Source: Afipia sp. GAS231 (GTDB lineage: Bacteria; Pseudomonadota; Alphaproteobacteria; Rhizobiales; Xanthobacteraceae). From it: a DNA stretch of 64,000 bases. The stretch is taken from assembly GCF_900103365.1 (NCBI RefSeq), contig NZ_LT629703.1, forward strand, positions 6,868,501-6,932,500. Direction: 5' to 3'. The notes under the pieces are model-generated. The model was not told the origin of the DNA. It saw only the letters and a list, made by a program, of their open reading frames with translations, and did no database searches. The translations under genes were made by a program, and so were the position numbers. Below, one piece after another: positions 56,208 through 64,000 of the stretch (position 1 is its first letter; each line of letters starts with the position of its first letter).

Positions 56208-57803
56208 ATGACAGCAGCACAGCCCTCAGCTAAGTCGACGCCAACACTGGCCTCGGCGCATGACAAGATTCTGATCGTCGATTTCGGCAGTCAGGTGACG
56301 CAACTGATCGCGCGCCGGGTGCGCGAGGAGGGCGTCTATTCGGAAATCGTGCCGTTCCAGAAGGCGGAGCAAGCCTTCAAGGAAATGAAGCCGAAAGCCG
56401 TGATCCTCTCCGGCGGACCGGAGTCGGTGCACGAGGCCGGCTCGCCGCGCGCGCCGCAGGCGATCTTCGATTCCGGCGTGCCTGTGCTCGGCATCTGCTA
56501 CGGCCAGATGACCATGGCCGCCCAGCTCGGCGGCGAAGTCGAGGGCGGCCACCACCGCGAATTCGGCCGCGCCGATGTCGAGGTCAAGGCGGCCAGCAAC
56601 CTGTTCGAGTCCACCTGGGGCATCGGCGAAAAGCATCCGGTGTGGATGAGCCATGGCGATCGCATCACCAAGATGCCGCCGGGCTTCACGGTGGCGGGCG
56701 TTTCGCCGAATGCGCCGTTCGCGGTGATCCAGGACGAGAAGCGCAGATATTACGGCCTGATGTTCCACCCCGAAGTGGTGCACACGCCCGACGGCGCCAA
56801 ACTGATCCGCAATTTCGTCCGCAAGGTCGCCGGCCTCACCGGCGACTGGACCATGCGCGCGTTTCGTGAAGAGGCGATCGAAAAAATCCGCGCCCAGGTA
56901 GGCTCGGGCAGGGTGATCTGCGGCCTCTCCGGCGGCGTCGATTCCGCGGTTGCCGCGGTGCTGATCCATGAAGCCGTCGGCGACCAGCTCACCTGCGTGT
57001 TCGTCGATCACGGCATGCTGCGGCTCGACGAGGCCAAGACCGTCGTCGACCTGTTCCGGCACCACTACAATATTCCGCTGGTGCATGTGGACGCCTCGAA
57101 GCAGTTCCTCGGCGAGCTCGCTGGGGTCACCGACCCCGAAGTGAAGCGCAAGACCATCGGCCGCCTGTTCATCGACGTGTTCGACGCGGAAGCGAAGAAA
57201 ATCGGCGGCGCGGATTTCCTGGCGCAGGGCACGCTCTATCCCGATGTGATCGAGAGCGTCTCCTTCACCGGCGGCCCGTCGGTGACCATCAAGTCGCACC
57301 ACAATGTCGGCGGCCTTCCTGATCGCATGAACATGAAGCTGGTCGAACCGTTGCGCGAACTGTTCAAGGACGAAGTCCGCGTGCTCGGGCGCGAACTCGG
57401 CCTGCCCGAGATTTTCGTCGGCCGCCATCCGTTCCCCGGCCCGGGCCTCGCCATCCGCTGCCCCGGCGACATCACAAAGGAAAAGCTCGACATCCTCCGC
57501 AACGCCGACGCGGTTTATATCGATCAAATCCGAAAAGCCGGCCTCTACGACCAGATCTGGCAGGCCTTCGCCGTGCTGCTGCCGGTGAAAACCGTCGGCG
57601 TCATGGGCGACGGCCGCACCTACGAATACGTCGTAGGTCTCCGCGCCGTCACCTCCACCGACGGCATGACCGCCGACTTCTACGCCTTCGACATGAAATT
57701 CCTCGGCGAGACCGCAACGCGGATCATCAACGAGGTCAAGGGCGTGAACCGGGTGGTGTACGACGTGACGTCGAAGCCGCCGGGGACGATTGAGTGGGAG
57801 TAG
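56208..57803 (+). CDS. guaA: GMP synthase (glutamine-hydrolysing)
   Basis: The 531-residue enzyme combines a class I glutamine amidotransferase domain (Cys in [11 protein letters not shown] ~residue 100; the His-x-Glu in MFHPEVVHT ~190) and an ATP-pyrophosphatase domain with P-loop [15 protein letters not shown] (~244), followed by a dimerisation end ([13 protein letters not shown]). It makes GMP from XMP, using ammonia from glutamine, the step after GuaB. The first ~17 residues are a low-complexity extension. No leader structure was recognised. Confidence 0.97.
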   Translation: MTAAQPSAKSTPTLASAHDKILIVDFGSQVTQLIARRVREEGVYSEIVPFQKAEQAFKEMKPKAVILSGGPESVHEAGSPRAPQAIFDSGVPVLGICYGQMTMAAQLGGEVEGGHHREFGRADVEVKAASNLFESTWGIGEKHPVWMSHGDRITKMPPGFTVAGVSPNAPFAVIQDEKRRYYGLMFHPEVVHTPDGAKLIRNFVRKVAGLTGDWTMRAFREEAIEKIRAQVGSGRVICGLSGGVDSAVAAVLIHEAVGDQLTCVFVDHGMLRLDEAKTVVDLFRHHYNIPLVHVDASKQFLGELAGVTDPEVKRKTIGRLFIDVFDAEAKKIGGADFLAQGTLYPDVIESVSFTGGPSVTIKSHHNVGGLPDRMNMKLVEPLRELFKDEVRVLGRELGLPEIFVGRHPFPGPGLAIRCPGDITKEKLDILRNADAVYIDQIRKAGLYDQIWQAFAVLLPVKTVGVMGDGRTYEYVVGLRAVTSTDGMTADFYAFDMKFLGETATRIINEVKGVNRVVYDVTSKPPGTIEWE

Positions 57804-57975
57804 GGGGCTAGGCGGCCATCGCGCCATCGGGGATCCCTGACCCGAAAAGCGGCTGTTCCCGCCGCGCGCTCTGAATGTCGAGCAAGAAAATTTCCAGGAC
57901 GATGTCGATTTCCGACAAGCTCGCTCGTTGTCCAGATGAGACGCCAAAAGGGCCGGCTCAGACAGGGAGACAACG

Positions 57976-58026
57976 ATGCGGGTTATGGTGTTCGGGAAAG
58001 CCATCTCGGAAAGCATATCGGCATGA
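57976..58026 (+). pseudogene. 16-codon reading frame, YciI-like start, coupled to the next gene
   Basis: AGGGAGACAACG precedes an ATG at 57976. The product, MRVMVFGKAISESISA, resembles the start of YciI/DGPF proteins (MRVMV-x2-KA) but stops at TGA 58024-58026, overlapping the next ATG as ATGA. It is either the remnant of a YciI gene deleted after 12-16 codons, or a leader peptide that drives translation of the GFA-like gene. Confidence 0.5.
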
Positions 58027-58562
58027 CGCAAACCACTCACCTTTCATGTATCTGCGGACAAACTCGCCTTGCCGTCGAGGGAACGCCCATCCTTGCCGCC
58101 GAATGCTGTTGCACAAGTTGCCGGACTGCAGGCGGCAGGCTGGAAGCCTTGCCCGGCGCACCGAAAATCGTGGAGCCAAATGGCTCGACTCAATTGATTC
58201 TCTATCGCAAGGATCGCGTCCATTTTGACAAGGGCGCCGAACTGCTGAGAGAGCATCGGCTCACACCGCAATCTGCAACCCGCCGTGTGGTCGCCATCTG
58301 TTGCAATACACCGATTTTCCTGGAGTTCACGAAAGGGCATTGGCTAAGTCTTTATGGATATCTTTGGTCTCCAGAAACGCGACCTCGTATTGAAATGCGC
58401 ACAATGACGAGTGACGCGCTTCCAGGAGTGAACCTCTCCAACGATATTCCAAACCCCAAACGTCATACCTTCTCTTTCTTCGTCAAGCTGCTGTCTGCCT
58501 GGCCCGCAATGGGTTTCAGCGTTCCGAAGATTACATTCGTGAAGGGAGAGATCGATGACTAA
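58023..58562 (+). CDS. GFA/CENP-V-like zinc protein (DUF6151 type)
   Basis: The 179 residues from ATG 58023 begin THLSCICGQTRLAVEG, with Cys-x-Cys-Gly, and continue AECCCTSCRTAGGRL, the second Cys cluster. A third site, VVAICCNTPIFLEF (~107), resembles the C-x2-C zinc set of glutathione-dependent formaldehyde-activating (GFA) proteins. It binds one or two zinc ions. True formaldehyde chemistry is doubtful because these relatives are diverse. Start codon overlaps a preceding short reading frame. Confidence 0.82.
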   Translation: MTQTTHLSCICGQTRLAVEGTPILAAECCCTSCRTAGGRLEALPGAPKIVEPNGSTQLILYRKDRVHFDKGAELLREHRLTPQSATRRVVAICCNTPIFLEFTKGHWLSLYGYLWSPETRPRIEMRTMTSDALPGVNLSNDIPNPKRHTFSFFVKLLSAWPAMGFSVPKITFVKGEIDD

Positions 58563-58568
58563 GCAGCT

Positions 58569-58655
58569 CGTAGGGTGGATTAGCCGAAGGCGTAATCCAC
58601 CGCTTTGCTTCAGAATTTGGTGGCGGCGGGTTACGCTTCGCTAATCCGCCCTACG
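58569..58655. repeat. Palindromic repeat, CGTAGGGTGGATTAG type
   Basis: CGTAGGGTGGATTAG and CTAATCCGCCCTACG pair with a mismatch, and CGAAGGCGTAATCCACCGC pairs loosely with GCGGCGGGTTACGCTTCG. This common element lies after the GFA-like gene. A related copy is at 59586. Confidence 0.82.
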
Positions 58656-58787
58656 GGCTACATGGCGCCAGCGAAGGATTTGACGGCGGGCGGGTGACGA
58701 CGCGCAGTATTAATTATGCGTAATGTGTAACAAAGAGGGGAAAGCGAACGTCCACGAGGAAGTAGGTGTACGCAAGAGGAATACGTC

Positions 58788-59579
58788 ATGGATAACGATC
58801 TTCGCTCGATGCAGATGAACCGGCGCGCATTCGTAGGCATCGCAGCCGCAGCAGCCGCAAGCACGCTTCTCCCGCGCAGTGCCATTGCCCAACCGCTGCC
58901 GAAGGCAAAAAACGTCGTGCTCGTCCACGGGCTGTTTGCCGACGGATCATGCTGGTCCGAGGTGATCCCGCGCCTGCAGGCCAAGGGGCTCAACGTCACC
59001 GCCGTGCAAAACCCGCTGACGACGTTGCCGGAGGCGGTGGCATCGGCGGAGAAGGTGCTGGCGCGGCAGGACGGGCCGACCGTGCTGGTCGGGCATTCCT
59101 TTTCCGGCATGATCGTCACCGAAGCCGGCATGCATCCGAACGTCTCGGCGCTGGTCTATGTGGCTGCGCGGGCGCCGGATGCCGGCGAGGATTACACGGC
59201 GTTGGCCAAGACCTATCCGACGCCGCCGGCGTCGGCGGGCATCGTGTTCGACGGAGATGAAGGACGCCTGAGCGAGGCCGCGTTCCTGCGCGATTTCGCC
59301 GGCGACTTGCCGGAAGCAAAAGCGAAGGTTCTGTATGCGGTCCAGCAGCCGTTTCAGAAAGCGCTTCTCACCGGCAAGACCACGCAAGCGGCCTGGCGAT
59401 CGAAGCCGAGCTGGTATGCCGTCTCCTCCGAGGACCGCACCATCAATCCGGATCTCGAACGCTTCATGGCCAAGCGCATGGGCGCGACCACCATCGAGGT
59501 GAAGGCGAGCCATCTCGCGCTGATCTCGCAGCCGGATGCGATCGCTGGTCTGATCCTCAAGGCAGCCGGGCAGGGGTAG
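58788..59579 (+). CDS. Alpha/beta hydrolase with twin-arginine signal
   Basis: The 263-residue protein follows CAAGAGGAATACGTC. Its N-terminus MNRRAFVGIAAAAAASTLLPRSAIA is a Tat-like signal with two Arg and a cleavage site after AIA. The mature part has VVLVHGLFADGSCW, the nucleophile in VLVGHSFSGMIV (Ser ~105), and a His in KASHLALISQPD near the end. It fits small esterase/haloperoxidase-type hydrolases. It is probably exported folded to the periplasm. Substrate unknown. Confidence 0.9.
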   Translation: MDNDLRSMQMNRRAFVGIAAAAAASTLLPRSAIAQPLPKAKNVVLVHGLFADGSCWSEVIPRLQAKGLNVTAVQNPLTTLPEAVASAEKVLARQDGPTVLVGHSFSGMIVTEAGMHPNVSALVYVAARAPDAGEDYTALAKTYPTPPASAGIVFDGDEGRLSEAAFLRDFAGDLPEAKAKVLYAVQQPFQKALLTGKTTQAAWRSKPSWYAVSSEDRTINPDLERFMAKRMGATTIEVKASHLALISQPDAIAGLILKAAGQG

Positions 59580-59585
59580 CGCTTG

Positions 59586-59673
59586 TGGGGTGGGTTAGCG
59601 CAGCGTAACCCACCAACTTCGTGCGGCACGGCTAGTACCGCGGTGGGTTACGGCTTCGCCTAACCCACCCTAC
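59586..59673. repeat. Palindromic repeat, GGGTGGGTTAG type
   Basis: TGGGGTGGGTTAG pairs with CTAACCCACCCTA, and CGTAACCCACCA pairs with GTGGGTTACG. It lies between the convergent Tat hydrolase and VOC genes; GGTGGGTTA occurs near both ends. Confidence 0.82.
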
Positions 59674-59686
59674 GAATTCGCAAACA

Positions 59687-60166
59687 TCACGCTCCGCCGC
59701 GCACCGCGGCCTCGATCTTGGCAACGTCGATCTTGCGCATCGGCATCATCGCCGCGAATGCGCGCTTGGCCACGTCGCCGCCTTTGGCCATCGCGTCGGT
59801 CAGGACGCGCGGGGTGATCTGCCACGACAGGCCCCACTTGTCCTTGCACCAGCCGCAGGAGCTCTCGGTGCCGCCGTTGCCGACGATGGCGTTCCAGTAG
59901 CGGTCGGTCTCTTCCTGGGTCTCGGTGGAGATCACGAAGGAAAAGGCTTCGCTATGCTTGAAGATGTCCCCGCCGTTCAGTCCGAGACACGGCGTGCCGC
60001 ACACGGTGAACTCGACCATCAGCGGATCGCCTTCCTTGCCGCCGGGATAGTCCGACGGTGAGCGATGCACCGCCTTGACCGCGCTGTCGGGAAAGGTTTT
60101 GGCATAAAAGCGCGCGGCTTCTTCGGCGTCGTGGTTGTACCACAGGCAGATCGTGGTCTTGCTCAT
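59687..60166 (-). CDS. VOC family protein, 3-demethylubiquinone-9-methyltransferase-like (PhnB type)
   Basis: The 159-residue protein follows GGAGAACAAGG. It starts TTICLWYNHDAEEAARFYAKTFPDS, the standard beta-alpha opening of this VOC group, and includes the central VEFTVCGTPCLGLNGGD and the later DKWGLSWQITPRVL (conserved WGLSWQ). It folds as paired beta-alpha-beta3 units; metal binding and substrate are unknown despite the old methyltransferase name. It lies downstream of the deformylase-like gene on the same strand. Confidence 0.9.
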   Translation of the reverse strand: MSKTTICLWYNHDAEEAARFYAKTFPDSAVKAVHRSPSDYPGGKEGDPLMVEFTVCGTPCLGLNGGDIFKHSEAFSFVISTETQEETDRYWNAIVGNGGTESSCGWCKDKWGLSWQITPRVLTDAMAKGGDVAKRAFAAMMPMRKIDVAKIEAAVRGGA

Positions 60167-60288
60167 CCTTGTTCTCCTTCATTTGTGCCGACTTTGGCGC
60201 CCCCCGTCGGCGCCGGTGCTCGGCTCGGGCCCTCACAGGACGAACGTGCCGTGGCGGATCCGACATGGTCACGGCAGGAAAATTGGTT

Positions 60289-60786
60289 TCACCCCCGCGA
60301 CACTTTCTCGAACCGCTTGATCAGCCGCTCGCGTTTCAGGCGCGACAGCCGCTTGATCCAGAACAGGCCGTTGAGCTGGTCGATCTCGTGCTGGTGACAC
60401 ACCGCGCGCAGGCCTTGCGATTCCTCGGTATGCGCGTTGCCGTCAATGTCCTGATAGCTGATCCGGATTTTCGCGTGACGCTGGATGTCGTCATTGACGC
60501 CGGGCATCGAGACGCTGCCTTCCTGGTGCAGGATCATGTCAGGCGAAGCCCAGGCGATCTCCGGATTGACATAGGTCCGCGCGCCGTTGACGGGATCGAG
60601 GTCGAGCACCACGACCCGAAGCGAGATGCCGATATGCGGCGCGGTGATGCCGATACCGGGCGCGGCGTGCAGGGTCTCGAGCAGGTCGGCCGCGAGTTCG
60701 CGCAGCGCGCCGTCGAACGCGGTCACGGGCTGCGCCGGGAGCGTGAGCCGGGGGTCGGGATATCTGACGATGGGGCGGATGGTCAT
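60289..60786 (-). CDS. Peptide deformylase-like protein lacking two metal ligands
   Basis: The start at ATG 60786 gives 165 residues, normal for PDF; a longer open frame upstream runs into the TetR gene and is rejected. The order of PDF motifs is preserved but altered: motif I is GIGITAPHIG (Gln to His), motif II is EGSVSMPG where the metal-binding Cys is Ser, and motif III is QHEIDQLNG where the second metal His is Gln. Two of three ligands are lost, so ordinary deformylation is unlikely. It follows the TetR gene by 31 bases on the same strand. Confidence 0.88.
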   Translation of the reverse strand: MTIRPIVRYPDPRLTLPAQPVTAFDGALRELAADLLETLHAAPGIGITAPHIGISLRVVVLDLDPVNGARTYVNPEIAWASPDMILHQEGSVSMPGVNDDIQRHAKIRISYQDIDGNAHTEESQGLRAVCHQHEIDQLNGLFWIKRLSRLKRERLIKRFEKVSRG

Positions 60787-60817
60787 GATCTCTGTCGCAG
60801 GGGGGTGGCTCCGGTGA

Positions 60818-61441
60818 TTATTGCAAATATCCGACCACGAGGCGGGTGGCCTCGTCGACCAGCGTTCCGACCGTTTCATCTGAGAGCATGTCGGCGTGGT
60901 GCAAGACCGCCGTATGGGCCAGCGCCTCGATCGATGTGACGCAGACAAAGGTCGCAAATCCCGGATCGAGCGCGCGAAGTTCATTGCTGCGGCTCTCGAG
61001 ATAGGCCCTGAACAGGGCATAGGTCTGGCGGTTGAAGGCCTCCACATTTTCGAGGCGTCCGGTGCGCGGAATTTGTTCTGCAAGGACGCGATGCAGCTTG
61101 GGGTCGATGCAATGCGCCGCGATCGCCACGGTCACGAGGCTGCGTATCGCTTGCTCGATCGGCAGCGTGCCGATCTCCGCCAGTGTGCCGCCGACGACCT
61201 GCATGATTTCCTGATTGTGACGCTCGATCACGGCGGCAACCAGCGCTTCCTTGCCAGGGTAATACTGGTACAGCGAGCCGACGCTCACGCCCGCCACTTC
61301 GGCGATCCGGTTGGTGCTGGCCTTGTCGAAACCTTCCCTCACCAGAATGCGAGCGGTCGCTTCGACCAGCGCGTCGACCGTCGCGCGCGAGCGCTCCTGA
61401 GAGGCGTGCTTCCTGGGTTTCGTACGCGGCTTCCGCGCCAT
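60818..61441 (-). CDS. TetR/AcrR family transcriptional regulator
   Basis: The ATG at 61441 gives 207 residues opening with a basic stretch, MARKPRTKPRKHASQERS. The TetR helix-turn-helix follows (~20-65: LVEATARILVREGFDKAS, TNRIAEVAGVSVGSLYQYYPGKEALV). The C-terminal helical ligand domain is unlike any subtype I can name. It faces the esterase gene, with a perfect 8-base-arm inverted repeat between them (61469-61490), the expected place for its operator. It is also the first gene of a run with the deformylase-like gene. Confidence 0.93.
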   Translation of the reverse strand: MARKPRTKPRKHASQERSRATVDALVEATARILVREGFDKASTNRIAEVAGVSVGSLYQYYPGKEALVAAVIERHNQEIMQVVGGTLAEIGTLPIEQAIRSLVTVAIAAHCIDPKLHRVLAEQIPRTGRLENVEAFNRQTYALFRAYLESRSNELRALDPGFATFVCVTSIEALAHTAVLHHADMLSDETVGTLVDEATRLVVGYLQ

Positions 61442-61468
61442 GTCCTGCGTTCCCGAATGCGAGTATGG

Positions 61469-61490
61469 AATATGAGCTATCACTCATATT
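61469..61490. promoter_or_regulatory. Operator-like inverted repeat between TetR and esterase genes
   Basis: AATATGAG and CTCATATT are exact inverse complements with a 6-base spacer, 28 bases upstream of the TetR ATG and 72 bases upstream of the esterase ATG. The placement supports autoregulation and control of the divergent esterase. Confidence 0.65.
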
Positions 61491-61562
61491 ATATCGCAGG
61501 CGTCGGCGAATGGACAGATGCCATTGCGCGCCGGGCTGACAGAGACTCGCACCAGGCAGGAT

Positions 61563-62543
61563 ATGACCATGAGCGTTGGGAAGATGTCGTCGATACCGCA
61601 GCTTCAAGCGGATGAAGGCGTGCGGCCGGGCGATGCCGGGCCGAGCTGGCAGAGCCGCTGCATCAATGCGGTGCTACGGCTGCTTCCGATCAAGAAGGAG
61701 CTGGCATCCGCCGCGGCCGCGCAGGAGCACGTGCGCAAATTGGCATTGCGGCCGGCCTCTTACAAACCGACGGGTCTCGGCCGCGGCGTCGAGGTGACTT
61801 TGAAAAATGTGGCGGGATGGCCGGTCTACACTACGGCGCGGTCCGGCAATCCCGGCGCCGGCAACACCGTCGTGTTTCTGCACGGCGGCGGATTTATCAA
61901 CGAGATCGTTCGCGCCCATTGGCGCTTCGTGGCTTATTTGACCCGCCACGCCGGCGTCCGTTGCGTCGTTCCGATCTATCCGCTGGCTCCCGGCGCTACC
62001 GCCAAGGATCTCGTGCCGGCCACGGGCGAGTTGTTGCGGAAGGTTCTGGAAGATGCAGGGTCGGCTGATGTCACGGTGATCGGCAATTCGGCGGGCGCCG
62101 GATTGGGGCTGGCGGCGGCCCAATGGTTGCGCGACTCCGGATATCCGCAACCGAACCGGCTGGTGCTGATCTCGCCCGGGGTGAATGCGGCGGTGAACCG
62201 GCCGGAGCAGGTCGCGATTGCCGCACGTGATCCGATCCAGGACATTCCGGGTATCATCGAAGCGGGACGTCTCTATGCCGGCAAGCTGGATATCGAGCAT
62301 CCCTATGTCAGTCCGTTGCATGGCGATTTCCACGGGCTGGCGCCGATGATCGTGTTCTCCGGCACGCTCGACCTTCTCTATCCCGACAGCGTCGAGCTGG
62401 CCGCCAAGGCGCGCGCGGCGGGTGTGCCGGTCGAGCTTCATCTGCGACGGGGCCAGCCGCACAATTATGCGGGAATGCCGACGCCCGAAGGCCGGCAGGC
62501 GCGGGCGATCATCCTGCGCGCCGTTGCCAAGGCACCGACGTGA
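61563..62543 (+). CDS. Alpha/beta hydrolase, hormone-sensitive-lipase type (family IV esterase)
   Basis: The ATG at 61563 (a second at 61569 is possible) follows AGGCAGG. The 326-residue protein has the HSL oxyanion motif FLHGGGFINE (~residue 107), nucleophile elbow VIGNSAGAGLGLA (Ser ~177), an Asp in VFSGTLDLLYPDS (~277), and a His in GQPHNYAGMPTPEG (~302). It hydrolyses short-chain acyl esters. It is divergent from the TetR gene and probably repressed by it. No signal peptide, so cytoplasmic. Confidence 0.93.
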   Translation: MTMSVGKMSSIPQLQADEGVRPGDAGPSWQSRCINAVLRLLPIKKELASAAAAQEHVRKLALRPASYKPTGLGRGVEVTLKNVAGWPVYTTARSGNPGAGNTVVFLHGGGFINEIVRAHWRFVAYLTRHAGVRCVVPIYPLAPGATAKDLVPATGELLRKVLEDAGSADVTVIGNSAGAGLGLAAAQWLRDSGYPQPNRLVLISPGVNAAVNRPEQVAIAARDPIQDIPGIIEAGRLYAGKLDIEHPYVSPLHGDFHGLAPMIVFSGTLDLLYPDSVELAAKARAAGVPVELHLRRGQPHNYAGMPTPEGRQARAIILRAVAKAPT

Positions 62544-62709
62544 TCGTTGTCACACGAGGCCCCGCTAATCGCGTCTGACCGGAAAAATGCGCTAACATGG
62601 GTCGGACCGGACCGGGTTGCGAAAAATATTCCGAGAAGGGCGCTCCAACCTGTCGGTTCCGCCCGATCCCGTTCGTCTTGCATCCAGAACGATGCATGGG
62701 AGACCAGGA

Positions 62710-63927
62710 ATGGAAAATTCTCGCTATCGCTGGGTGATCGTCGCGGCCGGCGGCTTGCTCGGCTGTGTCGCGATCGGCGGCATGTTCTCGCTGCCGGTGT
62801 TTTTGCAGCCGATCGCGCGGGATACCGGCTGGTCCGTGACAGGCGTATCCAGCGCCATGACGATCGGCTTTCTGGCGATGGCCTTCACCAGCATGATCTG
62901 GGGCACGCTGTCGGACCGGTTCGGGCCGCTGCCGGTGGTGCTATCAGGCTCGGTCATGCTGGCGACGAGCCTCGGGCTTGCAAGCCTCGCAACCTCGCTG
63001 GTCGCGTTCCAGTTCATCTTCGGACTGATGGTCGGCGCCTCCTGTGCAGCGATCTTTGCGCCGATGATGGCGACCGTCACCGGCTGGTTCGACACCCATC
63101 GCAGTCTGGCGGTATCGCTGGTCTCGGCCGGCATGGGCATAGCGCCGATGACGATGGCGCCGTTCGCCGCCTGGCTGGTGTCGCAGCATCACTGGCGCAC
63201 CTCGATGCAGCTGGTGGCGCTGGTCGTCGCACTCATCATGATCCCGGTCTCGCTGTTGGTGCGCCGCGCGCCGGCGCTTGCGAATCCGGCGTCCGTGCCG
63301 TCGGACGATCCGGCGCAGGCGGAGATGACACTCGGACAGGCGCTGCGCTCGCCGCAATTCGTCATCCTGCTGCTGACCAACTTCTTCTGCTGCGCCACCC
63401 ATTCGGGGCCGATCATTCACACCGTCAGCTACGCCATCAGTTGCGGCATTCCGCTGGTCGCCGCCGTCACCATCTACAGCCTTGAGGGTTTTGCCGGGCT
63501 GGGCGGGCGCATCGCCTTCGGCCTGTTAGGCGATCGCTTCGGCGCCAAGCGCGTGCTGGTGCTCGGTTTGCTGGCGCAGGCGTTCGGCGCGCTCGGTTAT
63601 GTCTTCGTGCGCGAGCTCGCCGCGTTCTACGCGGTCGCCGCACTGTTCGGCTTCATCTATGCCGGCACCATGCCGCTCTATGCGGCGCTCGCCCGCGAAA
63701 ACTTTCCGCTGCGGATGATGGGCACCGTGATCGGCGGCACCGCGATGGCGGGCAGCCTCGGCATGGCGACCGGTCCGCTCGCCGGCGGCCTGATCTACGA
63801 TACGTTTGCGAGCTACACGTGGCTCTATGTCGGCTCCTGGATCATGGGCCTCGGCGCGTTCTTCATCGCCATGACATTCCGCCCGGTGCCGAAGCTGCTG
63901 CCGGCGCCGGCGCCGGTGCCGGCGTGA
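62710..63927 (+). CDS. MFS transporter
   Basis: The ATG at 62710 follows GGGAGACCAGGA and gives 405 residues; the open frame extends 31 codons further upstream without hydrophobic or conserved content. About 12 helices are visible. Motif A-like loops are WGTLSDRFGPLPVVL (~58) and AFGLLGDRFGAKRVL (~270). It resembles oxalate/formate-antiporter-like and monocarboxylate-type carriers. The C-terminus is a Pro-Ala tail (PAPAPVPA). It lies 166 bases after the esterase gene. Substrate unknown. Confidence 0.9.
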   Translation: MENSRYRWVIVAAGGLLGCVAIGGMFSLPVFLQPIARDTGWSVTGVSSAMTIGFLAMAFTSMIWGTLSDRFGPLPVVLSGSVMLATSLGLASLATSLVAFQFIFGLMVGASCAAIFAPMMATVTGWFDTHRSLAVSLVSAGMGIAPMTMAPFAAWLVSQHHWRTSMQLVALVVALIMIPVSLLVRRAPALANPASVPSDDPAQAEMTLGQALRSPQFVILLLTNFFCCATHSGPIIHTVSYAISCGIPLVAAVTIYSLEGFAGLGGRIAFGLLGDRFGAKRVLVLGLLAQAFGALGYVFVRELAAFYAVAALFGFIYAGTMPLYAALARENFPLRMMGTVIGGTAMAGSLGMATGPLAGGLIYDTFASYTWLYVGSWIMGLGAFFIAMTFRPVPKLLPAPAPVPA

Positions 63928-63932
63928 TGCCG

Positions 63933-64000
63933 TCACTTCACCAGGGTCAGCGCGGGCTTGCCTTTCTCGAGGACATAGGTCGCAAGCTCGCTCGCCTTGA
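63933..64000 (-). CDS. C-terminal end of an unidentified protein (partial)
   Basis: On the minus strand the last 21 codons read KASELATYVLEKGKPALTLVK and stop at TGA (63935-63933), with GC-rich third positions typical of genes here. The rest lies beyond the window. It is convergent with the MFS gene, whose stop is five bases away. The fragment is too short to name. Confidence 0.55.
   Translation of the reverse strand, partial: KASELATYVLEKGKPALTLVK

Noticed and set aside
56226..58040. 604-codon minus-strand frame antisense to guaA
   Set aside because: guaA is certain on the plus strand; the antisense product shows no conserved motif.

Overview
The window looks like chromosomal DNA of a Bradyrhizobium-like alphaproteobacterium (Nitrobacteraceae). 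This is inferred from the very high GC with strong third-position bias, the gene families (many acyl-CoA and CoA-ester enzymes, NTF2-like and MFS proteins), and the dispersed palindromic repeats with termini such as CGTCATTGCGAG/CTCGCAATGACG. No sequence search was run. I see no rRNA, tRNA, CRISPR array, insertion sequence or prophage, so this reads as a metabolic core/accessory region and not a mobile island.

Layout. 1-3024: tail of a CaiB-type CoA-transferase, an acyl-CoA dehydrogenase, a thiolase-like protein without the usual nucleophilic Cys, and a DUF35 OB-fold partner. 3113-5170: a 33-residue membrane peptide and an exported DUF255 thioredoxin protein. 5365-8380: a CMD-family protein with a frameshift, an NTF2-like protein, a methyltransferase and a YegD-type Hsp70. 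8608-12899: Tex, and a three-domain glutaminase-STAS-cyclic-nucleotide-binding protein. 13136-15964: a solitary biotinyl domain divergent from an IclR regulator and an acyl-CoA carboxylase beta subunit. 16102-21573: GNAT, MFS, thiolase, crotonase, PaaI thioesterase and TetR genes. 21685-30658: LysR divergent from a valine-catabolism operon (mmsA, acyl-CoA dehydrogenase, 3-hydroxyisobutyryl-CoA hydrolase, mmsB), followed by an acyl-CoA ligase, a MaoC hydratase and an SDR. 30760-37110: flavoprotein, DSD1-type PLP enzyme, Uup, YaiI, hot-dog protein and DsbA-type isomerase. 37319-47027: orphan CoxL-like large subunit, Ppx/GppA, RlmE, AraC, NTF2-like, DHA2 efflux, small membrane protein and guaB. 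47195-57803: MDR and SDR reductases with a duplicated MDR tail, a degenerate receiver-EAL protein, a phosphoesterase, hydrolase, membrane proteins, an RsmB-type methyltransferase, an NTF2-like protein and guaA. 58023-64000: GFA-like protein, Tat hydrolase, VOC protein, a peptide-deformylase homologue missing metal ligands, a TetR/esterase divergent pair, MFS, and the tail of an unidentified gene.

Functionally the window is dominated by CoA-thioester catabolism: beta-oxidation-like steps, valine to propionyl-CoA chemistry and a carboxylase. It also carries local one-component regulators, several with palindromes in the divergent intergenic DNA that look like operators.

The most interesting observations are: (1) three proteins that keep a fold but have lost catalytic residues (receiver-EAL, peptide-deformylase-like, thiolase-like next to DUF35); (2) a glutaminase carrying STAS and cyclic-nucleotide-binding domains; (3) clear operator-like inverted repeats at 12993, 13461, 56097 and 61469; (4) gene wreckage, namely a 1-base frameshift in the CMD gene, a duplicated 3' tail after the SDR gene, and a 16-codon YciI-like start fused by ATGA to the next gene; (5) nested palindromic repeats in many intergenic gaps.
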